A stretch of DNA of 64,000 nucleotides, from positions 310,001-374,000 of the forward strand of contig JAMPIV010012440.1 in the NCBI GenBank assembly GCA_024509875.1, given 5' to 3'. Position 1 is the stretch's first letter. Each line of letters starts with the position of its first letter. Shown piece after piece: positions 1 to 10,727 of this stretch. The translations under genes were made by a program, and so were the position numbers. Under the pieces are notes generated by a model, which was not told where the DNA came from, made no database searches, and saw only the letters and a program-made list of their open reading frames with translations. The stretch is from Oreohelix idahoensis (Eukaryota > Mollusca > Gastropoda > Stylommatophora > Oreohelicidae).

Positions 1-185
1 TCTTGAAAGATTGGACGAGAATGCCTCCATCACATTCTTGGCATTATTAGCTTTACTGGTTGTACGAGCTTGTATACTATACAGACTGTAATCTATAGGT
101 TGTCTTGAATGAGACGGTGTAATATTTTTGTTGTTCGCCACAGATAATTTAGCGGTGCAAAAAAAAAAAAAAGGTCAGAAGATTG

Positions 186-645
186 TCCTCTAATCATGAT
201 TATTCTTCTTCTTCTCTTCCATTAACCCATTTTTCATCATTATCGCTTTCTCGTCGTCTTCTTCCTCTGCTTCTTTCTTCTCCTTTTTCTATTCTTTTAT
301 CTTCTTCTGTGATTTCTCTTCTGCCATCATTATCGTACAATTCTTCTGCCTTCATCTTGCATATTTTTATGTTTTCCTCATTCTCCACATTTACTTATTG
401 CCTTTTTTCTCCTTCGTTTTATTACCATTATCTATTTTCCTTCTTTATTTCCGTGTTCTCATTTTCTTTTTTCCCCTCTTCTCCTGTAATCTTCTTATTC
501 ATCTTCTTAATCTCCATCATTGCTCTCTTTTTCTCTTCTCCTTGAGCTCTTATATTTTGTCTTCTTTTCCTTTTCCTCTTCTTCTTTCACTCTCCTCAAC
601 AATTTATTTCCTATTTTATTCTTTGAAAGTTACAGTCGTTCTACG
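186..645. repeat. pyrimidine-rich low-complexity tract
   Basis: About 460 bases consist mainly of T and C, with many TTC and TCTT steps and few purines. The translations available here are runs of serine, phenylalanine and leucine (plus strand) or glutamate and arginine (minus strand), as expected from composition alone. An A run lies just upstream at about 160-172. I see no gene. Confidence 0.7.
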
Positions 646-1223
646 CGGCAAATAAACATAAATATCCATTCCCCTCCCCCTTGACTCCTCTCTCGTTTAC
701 TTCACTCTCTTCCTGCAGAACATTTAAATAAAAGTTGTCATTTTTACACATTGTTTATATTTTTTGGTGGCCGTGTATATCCCTTTCAGCATGATCAAAC
801 ACATCTGTTCCTCACCCCAATCATCTTACAACGATTCCTTTCAGCTGACCAGTTCCCCTTGAGCGAATAACTACACCCATTATCTGATAACATAGTTCAC
901 ATGTAAGCCAAAGCTATACAAATAAACATCATTGTTTTGAGTGTTAATAAAACATGGCCGCACCTAGCTCGCAGATTGATGTTTTCCTGAGTGAGTCTAT
1001 CTTCTTTTGGGAGCTGACCTACATTCCATCAGAGTTAAGAAGTTGATCTATGATCCCTGGTAATTCACTCCTCCAGTTTCAGTGACAGAAGCAAACACTG
1101 GCATTTCAGTAAAACTCTTCCTTCATCTTTTTCTTTTGGACCCTTTTGGAGCATGAGGATAAGAATACACATGGTCTTTCAAGGAAGAATGCATTAAAAC
1201 ATTCATGTCGCTCTTACATTGAT

Positions 1224-1270
1224 AGTTTGTGTAGCAACTTAGTTCATACGGTGAGCCTGCCAGCACATAC
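1224..1270 (+). repeat. dispersed repeat core, copy 1 (divergent)
   Basis: The stretch starting AGTTTGTGTAGCAAC aligns with similar stretches at 24,718, 29,780 and 60,207. They share the order GTTTSTGT, then a GTTYAYAC-like block, then GGTGAGSYTGCCAG. This is the most divergent copy. It is probably a fragment of an old SINE or LINE tail; the family is not identified. Confidence 0.3.
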
Positions 1271-1715
1271 ACAACCTCATTGTGGTCGCTTGTTGCGACA
1301 TGCCAGACAGAGCAGGAGGCCCCATCTTTTGTCTCCTCAGAGACACACCCTAACCCTTCCCGGGATTACACGTGGCAAAATGTGAAGCGAGAATTTCTAA
1401 CAATTCGTGGAAGACAGTTTGAAACTAGCCTCACGTGTTTTATTTGTTTCCATATTTAGTCCGTCGTGTGGCAGTATGTGTATTTCTGCAGAGATCTTTC
1501 TTGTCCATTTCTGAATGTTGTCTGCTCAGGGTCTCGCTTCTCTACTCCTTTTTTTAAATGTGGTAATCGTCCTGTTATTACGAGTCTTGGAGAGTCAATT
1601 TGTTCTTCTCATCTGGCCATATTATTTGAGATGAAGTGTTTTTGTGACTGCTTTCAGATTTTTGTATGGGCTCACATTGGGTTTAATCTGTATACTGTCA
1701 CCTTGTTTAAATCTT

Positions 1716-1850
1716 TAATGGTCCTGCTTTTACAACTTTATATGGTCTCTGTTTTTTATTCTCTATATGGTCTCTTTTTATACAATTTATATGACCTCTT
1801 TTATGCGAACTGTGCTAAATTTGTATACGGTCTTTGTTTTGTGTTTTTAA
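1716..1850 (+). repeat. imperfect ~25-bp tandem repeat
   Basis: Five approximate units begin with TATGGTC or a close variant (TATGACC, TATACGGTC), each followed by a T-rich segment of about 17-25 bases. The units are poorly conserved. The plus-strand frame across it reads as hydrophobic low-complexity sequence and is probably not coding. Confidence 0.35.
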
Positions 1851-2655
1851 ATCTTAGGGGTCTACCTTCGCACAAGATTACTCTTGGCAGAGTTGTAGAT
1901 AGAAGTATAATGATGCTTCTATCTCAAGGGAGTATTCAAAAGATATTTCCGAAGTCAAGAACAATGCTGCATTGGCAGGGCAATTGTTAACTTATATCGG
2001 TCCGCCGCCTTTTATGAAGAATTAAGCAATTATTAATTTCAGCTCGTTCAAGCCCCCACCCTGATTTACTCAGTGGAATTCTTATTATTCTGGTATAGCT
2101 CTGTTTAGAGTGTATTTAGTAAATTGACTGAGACAAACATGCAATAAATTCAAAATGATTAAATCAACGTTAAATTTGTATATTTACAAATAACAGATTT
2201 AATAGTCATTTAGGTTTTAACAAGGTTTTAAAGAAATGAATAATTATTTATTTTAAAAAAAGTTTATCATCACTGTTGTGATGGGATAGAAATGTGTAAA
2301 GGAGGTCACTTGGCAGCTTTTATGTGTTACTTAGCTGTCAGTGACGGTTATGCTCCTTCTGATGGTTTGGTTCTTGGTAGACTGATCACGCTCGTCGCTG
2401 GTCAAGGTTGTAGGGCGCAGCACGTTCCCAGAAGTGTCAGGGTGCGTCCACTTCTTCGTCTTCTTGCGATCGCATCTTTGATGTTTACACCGTCAGATGA
2501 GTTCTCATGATGAACTCGACCGTTGTCTGGAGTTCCTCTTTAGCTCCATACAGCTTTGAGTTTAGTGTTGAGTCATTGGGCCAGTATATCTTTCTTAACT
2601 GGTCGTACAGAGGACAATCCTGTAGAACATGCTTAGCAGTTTGTTAGTTTAATTC

Positions 2656-3618
2656 TCATGTGCACAGTGGTGAAGCAGACAATCGTAGCTTGTGCATGTG
2701 TTTATTCAGTTTCTTATGCCCTGTCCTGAGGCGAAAAATGGTGATCTGTCCCTGCCGGTCACGAGTGTGGTAGTCGTCGTTGGGTTGATTCTGTTCTCTT
2801 CTGATAATCTGGATAGCTCTCTTTTTCGCAAAGTATGTGATTTCATTATCTTCTTTTTCACATTCTCCTCCCTTTTTAGCAAGTTTATCTGCCTTTTCAT
2901 TTCCGGGTACACCACAATGGGATGGTACCCACTGAAGTATGGTTCGCTCTTTGGCAGCTACCTTGCTTAGTTCATTTCTCAGATGCGGGAGTTTACCACT
3001 CTTGAGAGCTTTCAGTACATACAGTGCATCTGTGAGGATGACTAACTGCTGGCAGTCAGAGTTGGTGTTATAAATCATATTTGCAGCTTGCTCTAGAGCT
3101 TGAACCTCAGCTGTATAGTTGGAACAGAATTTACCAGTGGGAATATGCCTAGTCTCATAGTGGTTGTCAGGATATGAGATAAAGATACCGGCACCTCCAT
3201 TCTTTACAGCACTTGTTGCTGATCCATCTGTGTAGGCATGTATCCATGATTGTTCGGGATAACTTTCTTGGATCATACTCAATGTAGCAGTTCGTTTTTG
3301 CAGATCATTATACTCATATCCTGTTGTGAGACCACTGATTGATGAATTAATCTGGAGGGTACTGCTGGTCTGTTCCCATGGTACAGGGTATAGGGTGGGC
3401 TTCAGCGGTGTTGTCTTCATGGATAGGTCTTCTTGGTGCTGTCTTTTAAGTCTTTTTCCCCGATGGACAAAGCTGCTACGTTTTAGACTTCCCAATGCCA
3501 GATCATCTAGTCTTGCCTTCAATGGGTGCGTTGGCATACTGTTGTACTTTTCCATCTGGATCATGCTTTTGGTGTCTCTTCTATAGGACAATGTCTGTAG
3601 TCTAGCAGCTTTCTGCAT
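2656..3618 (-). pseudogene. RNase H region of the LINE polyprotein
   Basis: The frame is 320 residues long. Residues from about 125 on form a type I RNase H fold. The carboxylates expected in the active site are all present: D131 in YTDGSA, E171 in NYTAEVQAL, D197 in ILTDALY and D244 in EKADKLAKKG. The motif WVPSHCGVPGNEKAD is characteristic of this family. In LINEs the domain degrades the RNA strand of the RNA-DNA hybrid during reverse transcription. Residues 1-120 are the linker from RT. The start methionine is incidental, because the frame is an internal part of a longer polyprotein. Confidence 0.85.
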
Positions 3619-3716
3619 CTCTGATATTGGCGTAGTTTACATGGCTCCGGTAATGAGCCTGAGTGCTTGATTTTGCACTTGTCCAATGACTGCAGATGTG
3701 TATTAGCAGCTGATGA

Positions 3717-4229
3717 TCATGCTGTTGTGCCGAACTCTAAGTGTGGTCGTATTGCTCCATTATAAATCTTCTTTAGAGTTCGTTCATTTGCTCCCCAGTT
3801 GGTACCTGCTAGTTTTCTGAGTATGCCTGGTCGTCTTCGGGCCTTTCCTTCTGCATTTTCAATATGCTTATTCCATGTAAGTTTTTGGTCAAATGTCACC
3901 CCAAGATAGGTGGGGTAGCTTTCTTCATTGATCATGGTTGTCCCTATGTGTATGTTAGCTGCTTTGTCCTTGGGGGAGAGGGAAAACCGTGTTGTGGAGG
4001 TTTTGTCTGTGTTTATTGTAATAAGCCATTTCTCTGTCCATGACATTAGCCTGTCTGCTGCCCGCTGCATTCTATAATTTGCTGTGGTGACGTATTCATC
4101 GGCGCACCAGAGTACTAGGTCGTCTGCATATAAGGCAGATTTCACTCCAGCGGGGAGATCTTTTACCAGGTCATTGATGTAAACAAGGAAGAGTGTTGGA
4201 GAAATTACTCCTCCTTGAGGTACCCCCTA
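3717..4229 (-). pseudogene. RT palm/thumb fragment of the LINE
   Basis: The frame reads through GVPQGGVISPTLF, FLVYINDLVKDLP, the YADD box at 4130-4119, then TYLGVTFDQKLTWNKHI and the thumb. These are the canonical RT motifs of non-LTR elements in the correct order. It is broken at its 5' end near 4,229 and loses frame before the RNase H part. The protein would copy element RNA at the target site. Confidence 0.85.
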
Positions 4230-4675
4230 ATAGAACAACACTGGACCAGTATGGTGTGTAGTTACACCGGAATCCTTTGGGAATGGTGTGTCCACGAAGT
4301 TGGTCCCTCGTCTTAAAGCTCAGGCCACTTTTCCCTTCTTGTTCCAGAGATAGTACCCTCAACTGGTACCAGCAACAACTATGGTAAAAGAATAGAAACA
4401 AAACGCTCTCCTGAGTATTGCGTTTTCCAACACATAGTTATGGGTCCCTTTCTCCTATTCCAGTCTACCTCAGACTTTACCCTCAATGAGAATTAAGCAT
4501 AATCCCTTCTAGCGAGAGGTTTTTTTAAGTTTATATGTAAGTATTTTATAGTTGATAGTAGATGGATATCCAGGTGTATCAGACAGGATAGTATGCCACT
4601 CAAGAGTTCTGGTCTTAAAAGTAATACCCCAGTCTTAGAAATAAGCACTTGTGTATGGATATCATAGAAATAGTC
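4230..4675. other. unassigned stretch between two LINE fragments
   Basis: A minus-strand frame at 4401-4171 overlaps the RT fragment in another frame and shows no motif I recognise. The rest is AT-rich. It may be decayed sequence of the LINE on its left, or the older sequence into which the RTE-like element on the right inserted. Confidence 0.35.
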
Positions 4676-5529
4676 TTCTTCTTCTTTGATCCTTAGCCGC
4701 CGACCGTCAAAGCAGTCAGTGGCCATTACGCCTGGTGGCGTCTTGTAGGGCAACAACAAATTGATTCCATTTTGCTCGGTCGGCGGCCATCCTTCGTACA
4801 GTGCACCAACTCTGGTTCATTCTTTGCATCTCAGCCTCCACAGTCCTCCACCAAGTTGTTTTTGGTCGGCCTCTCTTTCGTTTTCCTTCAGGGGTCCATA
4901 GCATAGCTGTTCTTGTGATGGCATCGGGGTCTCTTCTGAGGACATGGCCAACCCAGCTCCAGCGTCTGCCAGCTATGATGGTGTGCATGTCCTCTTGCTT
5001 GCTCCGAGTAAGCAGATCTTGGTGGTGATGGTATTCGGCCAAAAGATTCGGAGAATTTTCTTAGGCATGTTGTGTGAAAAGAGGACAATTTCGACATTTC
5101 CTTCTCTGTAACTCTCCAGCTCTCCGCGCCATAGATAAGCACAGAAAGCACACAGCTCTGATATAATCCTAATTTTGTGCTTGTGCTGTACTGAGAGGAC
5201 TTCCAGATGTTGTTTAGACTAAAAAAGGCTGTTCTTGCTTTGTTCATTCCGTTGTTGATGTCTTTGCTTGCTCCGCCGTCTGGTGTTACTATGCATCCTA
5301 GGTATGTGAAGGCATCTGTCTGTTCCAGTTGCTGATTCCTTACTGATATGGGCTCAGGGTTGCTCACATTGAGCGTCATGACCTCTGACTTCTTTAGATT
5401 GATGTTCAAGCCCACCTGCTGGCTAAACTTATTAACCCTATCCGTTTTTTCCTGGATGTGTTGATGTGAATGTGCTAGTAGTGCAATGTCATCTGCATAT
5501 TCCAGATATTCAATATATATGTTGCAATG
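4676..5529 (-). mobile_element. 3' part of an RTE-like LINE (copy A)
   Basis: Read on the minus strand, the frame at 5538-4888 begins just before the RT catalytic box YADD (5499-5488). It continues through LNINLKKSEVMTLN, FTYLGCIVTPDGG and LSVLIYGAESW, the thumb signature of RTE-like LINEs. After a frame break near 5,040 the frame at 5042-4716 carries the typical C-terminus: RRWSWVGHVLRRDPDAITRT, then GKRKRGRPKTTWWRTVEAEM, ending in DRAKWNQFVVAL. Everything upstream of the YADD box is missing, and the truncation falls directly against a GA microsatellite. The 3' end lies near 4,676-4,690. Decayed or noisy copies of the same 3' end occur at 49.76-50.25 kb and 55.69-56.17 kb. Confidence 0.85.
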
Positions 5530-5540
5530 AAAGGACACAG

Positions 5541-5548
5541 GAGAGAGA

Positions 5549-5629
<81 letters not shown>
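5541..5629 (+). repeat. (GA)n microsatellite
   Basis: An almost pure GA dinucleotide array of about 89 bases with a single GGG interruption near its start. It abuts the 5'-truncated end of the RTE-like LINE. The Glu-Arg repeats seen in translation are artefacts. Confidence 0.95.
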
Positions 5630-5631
<2 letters not shown>

Positions 5632-6120
5632 GCATAATTTTAGACGAGGCTACGTACCCAATTCTTTACCCGTTGAAAATAAAGTTGTCTGTCCTAGATT
5701 TAATGTATTGAACTGATGATATCTGAGTCTGCAGTGACCGGCTCTCAGTGGGAAGACTGAATGATGATAGTTGATCAATACAAAACAAATGTTGATAAAT
5801 TATTGCCCTATTGCTGATCAATTCAACATGATGATGTTACTTGAGAGTCGTGACCACAGTGACGCCTCCCTTCCCTTTAAGGGGGCTGAGAACGTAGAGG
5901 GCTGTAACACGTATCTGATGTGTAACTTTATTTGATGACCAGTTCCCCTCCTATTGTAATATTCTATATAGAATGTCATTTCATTATCTTCTAATGTCAG
6001 CTAAAGAAAAACGCTGGAAAGTAAAAGTATCCCATCTTCCAACAAAGTCACATCTGTGGTTATATAGTAACCTTTCATGTCAATTGATTTTCGGGGAACT
6101 GCTAATGCCGTTCCCCTCTA
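5630..6120. other. unassigned non-coding stretch
   Basis: No open frame or recognised repeat is visible. The sequence is of ordinary composition up to the T run at 6,121. Confidence 0.4.
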
Positions 6121-6201
6121 GTTTTTTTTTTTTTTTTTTTGAGGTCTATTGACTTTATTAATAGGATGTGTGAATTGTGTGTGATCCTGACCCTGGTTAA
6201 G
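6121..6201 (-). repeat. short A-tailed unit downstream of the U2 fragment
   Basis: On the minus strand, the U2-like stretch is followed by about 60 bases that are not U2 and then by an A run of about 20 (6140-6121). A poly(A) end suggests a retrotransposed product. Possible readings are a U2-headed SINE-like element or a chimera formed by template switching. I do not recognise the 60-base body. Confidence 0.4.
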
Positions 6202-6224
6202 ACACTTTGATCTTAGCCAAAAGG
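6202..6224 (-). ncRNA. U2 snRNA 5'-region fragment (positions ~13-34)
   Basis: The reverse complement begins CCTTTTGGCTAAGATCAAAG and continues GTGT, an exact 23-base match to the invertebrate form of the U2 spliceosomal RNA 5' region as I remember it. After position ~34 the similarity stops, so this is not a working U2 gene. It directly follows the poly(A) tail of the Tx1-like LINE, with four bases (GGTA) between. A matching fragment of U2 positions 1-14 lies at the other end of that LINE. Confidence 0.7.
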
Positions 6225-6999
6225 TACCTTTTTTTTTTTTTTTTCAAACTTTTATTTGTCATTCTTTCCACTTTACAAAATCAGGAACATTTTACATGAA
6301 ATACAAGAAAGATACATTGAATATTACATATGAAACCTTTTGCGCATTCTCACTTCCATAGTGTACTTAAACAAGTTAAAAAAATAAAAGAATAATTTGA
6401 TAAACAAAATACATTTTAAAAAATTAAATAATAAATAATTAAGATTTTATATAGATTAACTGAATAACAAAGAAATTAAAAAGTTAATTTACTTTTAGAA
6501 AGAATAAAAAAAATAAATTAATATGGTTTATAGCTAATCAAAATCCCGTTTAGTTCATAGTATTTTATATCCAGAAACTTACACTTGCTCACACTTTCAC
6601 ATGTACACATGAGCTACTCTTTAGAATTTCCGAAATTAGACAAAACATTTGAGAAGAAACATGAAGAAGAGAAAAAAACACCAAAAAAAAACACACAAAA
6701 AACGCGACTACAAACCGATAAATACATTCACGTACATACCTACCTTCGCTCCGTTTTTATTTATTTTTTTAAATTATATTTTATTTTATTTTATTTATTT
6801 ATTTATTTTAAAAAAAAATCCTTTTTCAATTTACAAACACCTGTGCATTGTATAATGCATATAAAATAAACACGTACTCTCACTCACTGGCACATTTGAA
6901 AGAAAGTTTCCAAATAAAAACCTTCACATACCCATTGAAACTTGCATCCAGAAAGCCAAAACATGGCTATAATTATTTAAACATATGTACAGTCAATTC

Positions 7000-7541
7000 T
7001 AGGTTAAAATTAGTTTTCTGCCCTCCCCATCCTCAATCCCTTCAACCTTTGATATATTGTGTTTTTTTTTTTTTAAGAATAATTTTGAGAATAAGTGGGC
7101 GTTGTACTGTTTCCCTTCAAACACCGCGCAGTTCCTACAAATCCAGACTAAATATTTAAATTCCACTATCAGGCTCAAAAGTTTCAGTTCTACTTGTTGT
7201 GTGCACTTTGGTAGGGAATTCAGCATGATAGCTCTATACATGTCTATACTGCGTGGAAAGTAGACCATCAATTCCTTTTTCAAAATTCCTATTGTAGGAG
7301 TGACTGTACTACAGTAAAAAAAACAAATGATCTTCTGTCTCCTGTGTATTGGTATTACATAATTTGCATTTTGGGAGGTTCTTCCACTGTGCAACAAGTC
7401 TTTGCCTAATGGGTGTCATGTTATATAATAATCTAAACGTGACTTCCTTTGCGGGTGGAGCAAGTGGTAACTCGTGTAGGCTCTTAAAAATAGGTTGGTA
7501 ATCAGTTATAAAATAATTGTACCCACGTTTTATCCTTGTCA
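7000..7541 (-). pseudogene. C-terminal region of Tx1-like ORF2
   Basis: The frame at 7542-7309 contains FRLLYNMTPIRQRLVAQW and CKLCNTNTQETEDHLFF, which has the spacing of the C-terminal cysteine/histidine motif of L1-like ORF2 proteins. After a frame break the reading continues at 7397-6999 with LNSLPKCTQQVELKLLSLIVEFKYLVW-type sequence. The role of this region is nucleic-acid binding in the retrotransposition complex. Confidence 0.6.
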
Positions 7542-9070
7542 CTAATGAGGGTTCTTGTACACTAATAAGACTTCTGTAAATGGAACGTGTATTTTGTTGT
7601 AATAAAGGTGTGTTTCCTTGTATTCTTGAGGAATGATTTGAACATTTGCTATGTAAATCAATTTAGGTAGAATAAAAGTGTTGATTAAAACCGATCTTCC
7701 GAAAATTGTAGTAGTTTTGTATTTATATCTTTCTAGTCTGTTTTTTATTTTCTCTAACAAGTTTTTCCACACCTCTGTATTCCTTTGTGTTGGAGTGGCG
7801 GTGTATGTAATACCGTAAATTTTTATTTCATTTACTTGTAGCAACTGAAAAGGGAAGTCTGATCTGTTTCTCCATTTACCTATTCCCATTAACTTTGACT
7901 TCTGAATGTTTAATTTAGCTTCACTGGCTCGTCCAAACTCATTAAAGGTGTTTAAAATATTTTGAATAGATGAAATTTTGGTTGGAAAAAATATCGTGTC
8001 GTCCGTGTAGGCGGCTAATTTTCTTTGACCTTGGCCTGGAATGAAAACCCCCGTGATGTTTGTGTCTTGTCTAATTTTCTCTAACACGGGTTCTATTGAC
8101 AGTACATATAGCAAAGGCGAGAGTGGACAGCCTTGCCTGACTGACCTAGTTAGAATAAATGGTTCTGTGATTGTGTGATTTATTAAAAGTCTACTTTCGG
8201 GTGTTTTGTATATAATTTCTATCCATTTCCTAAAGTATGGTCCTACATTACAGGCAAGCAGAGTTTTGTGCAAAAAAGAATGGGATACCCTGTCGAAGGC
8301 TTTTTCTTGGTCCAACGACAAAATAGCGGCCTCGTGCTGTTTGTCTGACGCGTAGTAATCAGGTCTCTAAAAAAGTGTGTATGTTTACTAATATTTCTCT
8401 GTGGCACGCTGTTCTGTTGGTCGTCATGAGTTAGGATATGCATGAATGGTTTCAATTTATTAGTTAGAGTTTTAGTTAAAATTTTGTAGTCAGTGTTTAG
8501 AAGTGATATGGGTCTATAATTTTTTAGTAGCTTTCTGTCTGTTTTTTCTTTTGGTAAGACTACTATGTACGACTGGTTTAAACTTTTAGGAAGTTCGCCC
8601 TTCTGAAAGGCTTCCTCAAAAACTTTCATTAATAGTGGTCCGAGAACTGGAAAAAAGAAAGTATAGAATTCTGATGTAAGGCCATCTGGGCCCGGGGACT
8701 TATCTCTGTTTAGTGTGTTTACTGCCTCTCTCAAATTTTCGAGTGTTATAACTTGGTCTAAATTTTTATTTTCTTGTTCTTTAAGAGGTTTTGTGTACTT
8801 TAAAAATTTTTTTTGCGTGTTTGTTCTTGTTTCTTCTTCAGTGTATAAATGTTTATAAAATTCCAAGATGGTCTGACATATGTTTATGTTGTTCGTTTGC
8901 AATTGTCCATTGTTATCTAGTATTTGGCGGATCTGCTTATTTTGTTGAACGTTCTGTTCTATTGCCAAGTACTGTTTGTTTGGAGTCTCTTGTGTTGTAT
9001 ATAACTTCGTTCTCAGCATTGCACCTTTGTATATATGTTGTTTATGCTGTTCTAACTGGTCTTGTAACAT
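7542..9070 (-). pseudogene. RT domain of Tx1-like ORF2
   Basis: Frames at 9070-8243 and 8321-7542 overlap at a frame break near 8,300. They carry RDKSPGPDGLTSEFY, LPKSLNQSYIVVLPK, NYRPISLLNTDYKILTKTL, SLDQEKAFDRV, RSVRQGCPLSPLLYVLSIEP and the catalytic box at 8009-7998. That box reads YTDD instead of the usual YADD. This is the L1/Tx1 arrangement. The two catalytic aspartates are retained, and the Ala-to-Thr change could be decay or a tolerated variant. Confidence 0.85.
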
Positions 9071-9379
9071 CTGAATAACCGGGTCAGTTTTGTCTATCTT
9101 TTTTGTCAGTTTGATTGCTTGTTCTAATATCTTTTCTTGTGTTTAGGATGTCCTGTGTATGTGGGTTGCCAGGACCTGTGTCCTGTCTTTTATGGTGTTT
9201 TTTAATAGGTCCCAATATCCTGCAATATTTTGTTCAGGGGTCTGTTCTGTGTATCCTAATATGAGCTGCGTTATTTCCTTTGTGAAGAAATCATGTTTAA
9301 GTAAACTATTATTAAACTTCCAATGTGGAGATCTTTTAGATGTTATAATGGGCGTCCCTATACCTAACACTGTATAAAC

Positions 9380-10150
9380 TGCTTTATGGTCTGTGAAGTC
9401 GAGTGTGCTGTTAATATGTTGTGTTTTTTGTACCTTGTAAATTTCTGATGTATATATCCTATCTATCCTAGATGCTCGTCGTAAGCCTGGGTGTGTCTTA
9501 TCTATAAATGTGTACGATCATTGGTTCAACACTTCTAAAGGTATCCTTTAGACTATGCTCTTCTAAAATAGTTTGTAATATCTTCCACGGAGATGTCTGA
9601 TTCTTATTTACATATGTGTTCTGTCTTTGTAAGGTTCGACCGGCAAGATCTAGGTCAGACATGACACAATTAAAATCCCCTCCTAAAATTAAGTTCCCTC
9701 CTTTGTAATGCGGTGACAAAAAGTCAGAGAGCTCTCTATAAAAAGCTGGCTTACTTTTTGACTGGGAGCGTATATATTGACTAATGTGTATGTGTCTTGT
9801 TCGCTTTGTTTATTTTTTATTTGGATACAAACTATTCTACCGTTAGTGTCCGTGTTATGGTGTGTTATTTCCCAGTCTTCTGATACTTGTAAGATCGCTA
9901 CACCTGTGTGTGATGTCCCTATACTAAACCAACCGTTTCTTAAACCTAGTTTTGTTGTAAGTTGTTTGGCCCGAAAGTTTGAAATAACTCTGGTTTCTTG
10001 CAGAAAAACAAAATCGAGTTGGTATTTTTTAATTAGTATTTCCAGAGAGCTTAGTTTATTTGTTAAACCGTTTATGTTTAAAGAAAACAGGGTTAAACTA
10101 ACGGGCGTAGTGTTGGGGTGTAAAACAGTGTGCGCCATGAAAAAACCCAA
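9380..10150 (-). pseudogene. Endonuclease domain of Tx1-like ORF2
   Basis: Frames at 10150-9689 and 9719-9498, plus the following stretch to about 9,380, together give an exonuclease/endonuclease/phosphatase fold. Landmarks in order are LFSLNINGL (catalytic Asn), FVFLQETR (catalytic Glu), VNIYAPS, LILGGDFNCV (catalytic Asp/Asn), SRIDRIYTS and FTDHKAV (catalytic Asp-His). The enzyme nicks target DNA to prime reverse transcription. The frame breaks near 9,700 and 9,490. The natural start is probably one of the first two methionines at about 10,150-10,138. Confidence 0.8.
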
Positions 10151-10727
10151 ATATTGTTGCCTTAATCGTTTACATAAAATAAAATGAAGTATGCAGTTCC
10201 CTTGTTACTGCATAGAGCAGGTGCAGTCAGTTCTAGGAAAGAGGAAAGGTACTTGAGCATCTGTGTGGGTAAGGAATAAGGTTGATGGATGTAGAAAAAA
10301 TGCCGCTCAAGAAAAGAAAAGCAACTATAAAGACAGTAAGGTGTTTAAAAACTGTATAAGGGAATTAAGAATCTAGTCCTTACTCTAGCGAGGTCTGATG
10401 TTGTCTTGACGAGCGTTAAATTCACAGTGAAATAAAACTGCGAAATGTTCAGACTATATTTCTATCTTCCTACGCATTGTTGTTATGAATCTAATCAGAA
10501 AGAACCAATCATTTCACATCATGCGGATAGGGTGTGATGGTTTCAAAATTATTCCGACATCGGATAATTTTGCACGTAAGGCAGAGGTCAACTCTCCTAT
10601 ATATGGTAATATGATGTCCGATACCCTTGTGTACAAACATACAGACAGATCGGGGAACTCACATGACAACATGTGTAAGCTGTAATACTAATTACTTTAT
10701 TAGAAAGTAATGTTGTCATAACAAGTC
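10142..10727 (-). other. 5' leader of the Tx1-like LINE, no ORF1 seen
   Basis: This stretch lies between the ORF2 start and the U2 fragment. It contains no minus-strand frame of useful length and no zinc-knuckle sequence typical of ORF1. It is therefore either a 5' untranslated region beside a deleted ORF1 or the end of a shortened copy. Confidence 0.45.

Larger units (their letters stand above)
646..2288. other. non-coding AT-rich stretch
   Basis: No open frame here has protein-like composition or a recognisable motif. The longest frame, at 1466-1990 on the plus strand, is rich in phenylalanine, leucine and tyrosine and lies over an imperfect repeat. The stretch also contains one copy of the dispersed repeat core near 1,224. 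Confidence 0.5.
2489..4229 (-). mobile_element. 5'-truncated LINE with RT and RNase H (jockey/I/R1-like group)
   Basis: This is a broken non-LTR retrotransposon read on the minus strand. The frame at 4229-3717 carries the RT palm: a GVPQGGVISPTLF block followed by the YADD catalytic box at 4130-4119. The frame at 3618-2656 carries an RNase H domain. Past a frame break near 2650, the C-terminal tail continues (TVEFIMRTHLTV then stop) to about 2489. The order RT, RNase H, cysteine/histidine tail is known for I, R1 and related LINEs. The 5' half of RT and any endonuclease are missing: upstream of 4229 the reading is lost and an unrecognised stretch follows. Frame breaks near 3,650 and 2,650 make it a dead copy. 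The clade is not resolved beyond the presence of RNase H. Confidence 0.85.
6229..10727 (-). mobile_element. L1/Tx1-type LINE inserted in U2 snRNA sequence (Keno-like)
   Basis: This minus-strand non-LTR element is about 4.5 kb long, with its 5' end near 10,727 and a 16-base A tail at 6244-6229. Its large ORF2 is broken into several frames. They give an apurinic-type endonuclease (10150 to about 9380), an RT (9070 to about 7540) and a cysteine/histidine C-terminus (7540 to about 7000). A 3' untranslated region of about 750 bases follows. Both flanks match the 5' end of U2 snRNA and meet at nearly the same U2 position. Keno elements of the Tx1 clade are known to insert into U2 genes, so target-specific insertion is the natural reading. 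ORF1 is not visible: only about 590 bases separate ORF2 from the 5' flank, so ORF1 was deleted or is absent. Frame breaks make this copy inactive. Confidence 0.75.

Noticed and set aside
183..655. Ser/Phe/Leu-rich frames on the plus strand and a Glu/Arg-rich frame on the minus strand
   Set aside because: They follow from the pyrimidine-rich composition; no motif or codon pattern supports coding.
1466..1990. 174-codon frame with hydrophobic composition
   Set aside because: It lies over an imperfect T-rich tandem repeat and has no recognisable domain; the hydrophobicity comes from T-rich codons.
4171..4401. 76-codon minus-strand frame beside the RT fragment
   Set aside because: It overlaps the RT reading in another frame at its 3' end and shows no RT motif; treated as unassigned.
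5466..5711. frame with Arg-Glu repeats
   Set aside because: It is a translation of the GA microsatellite.
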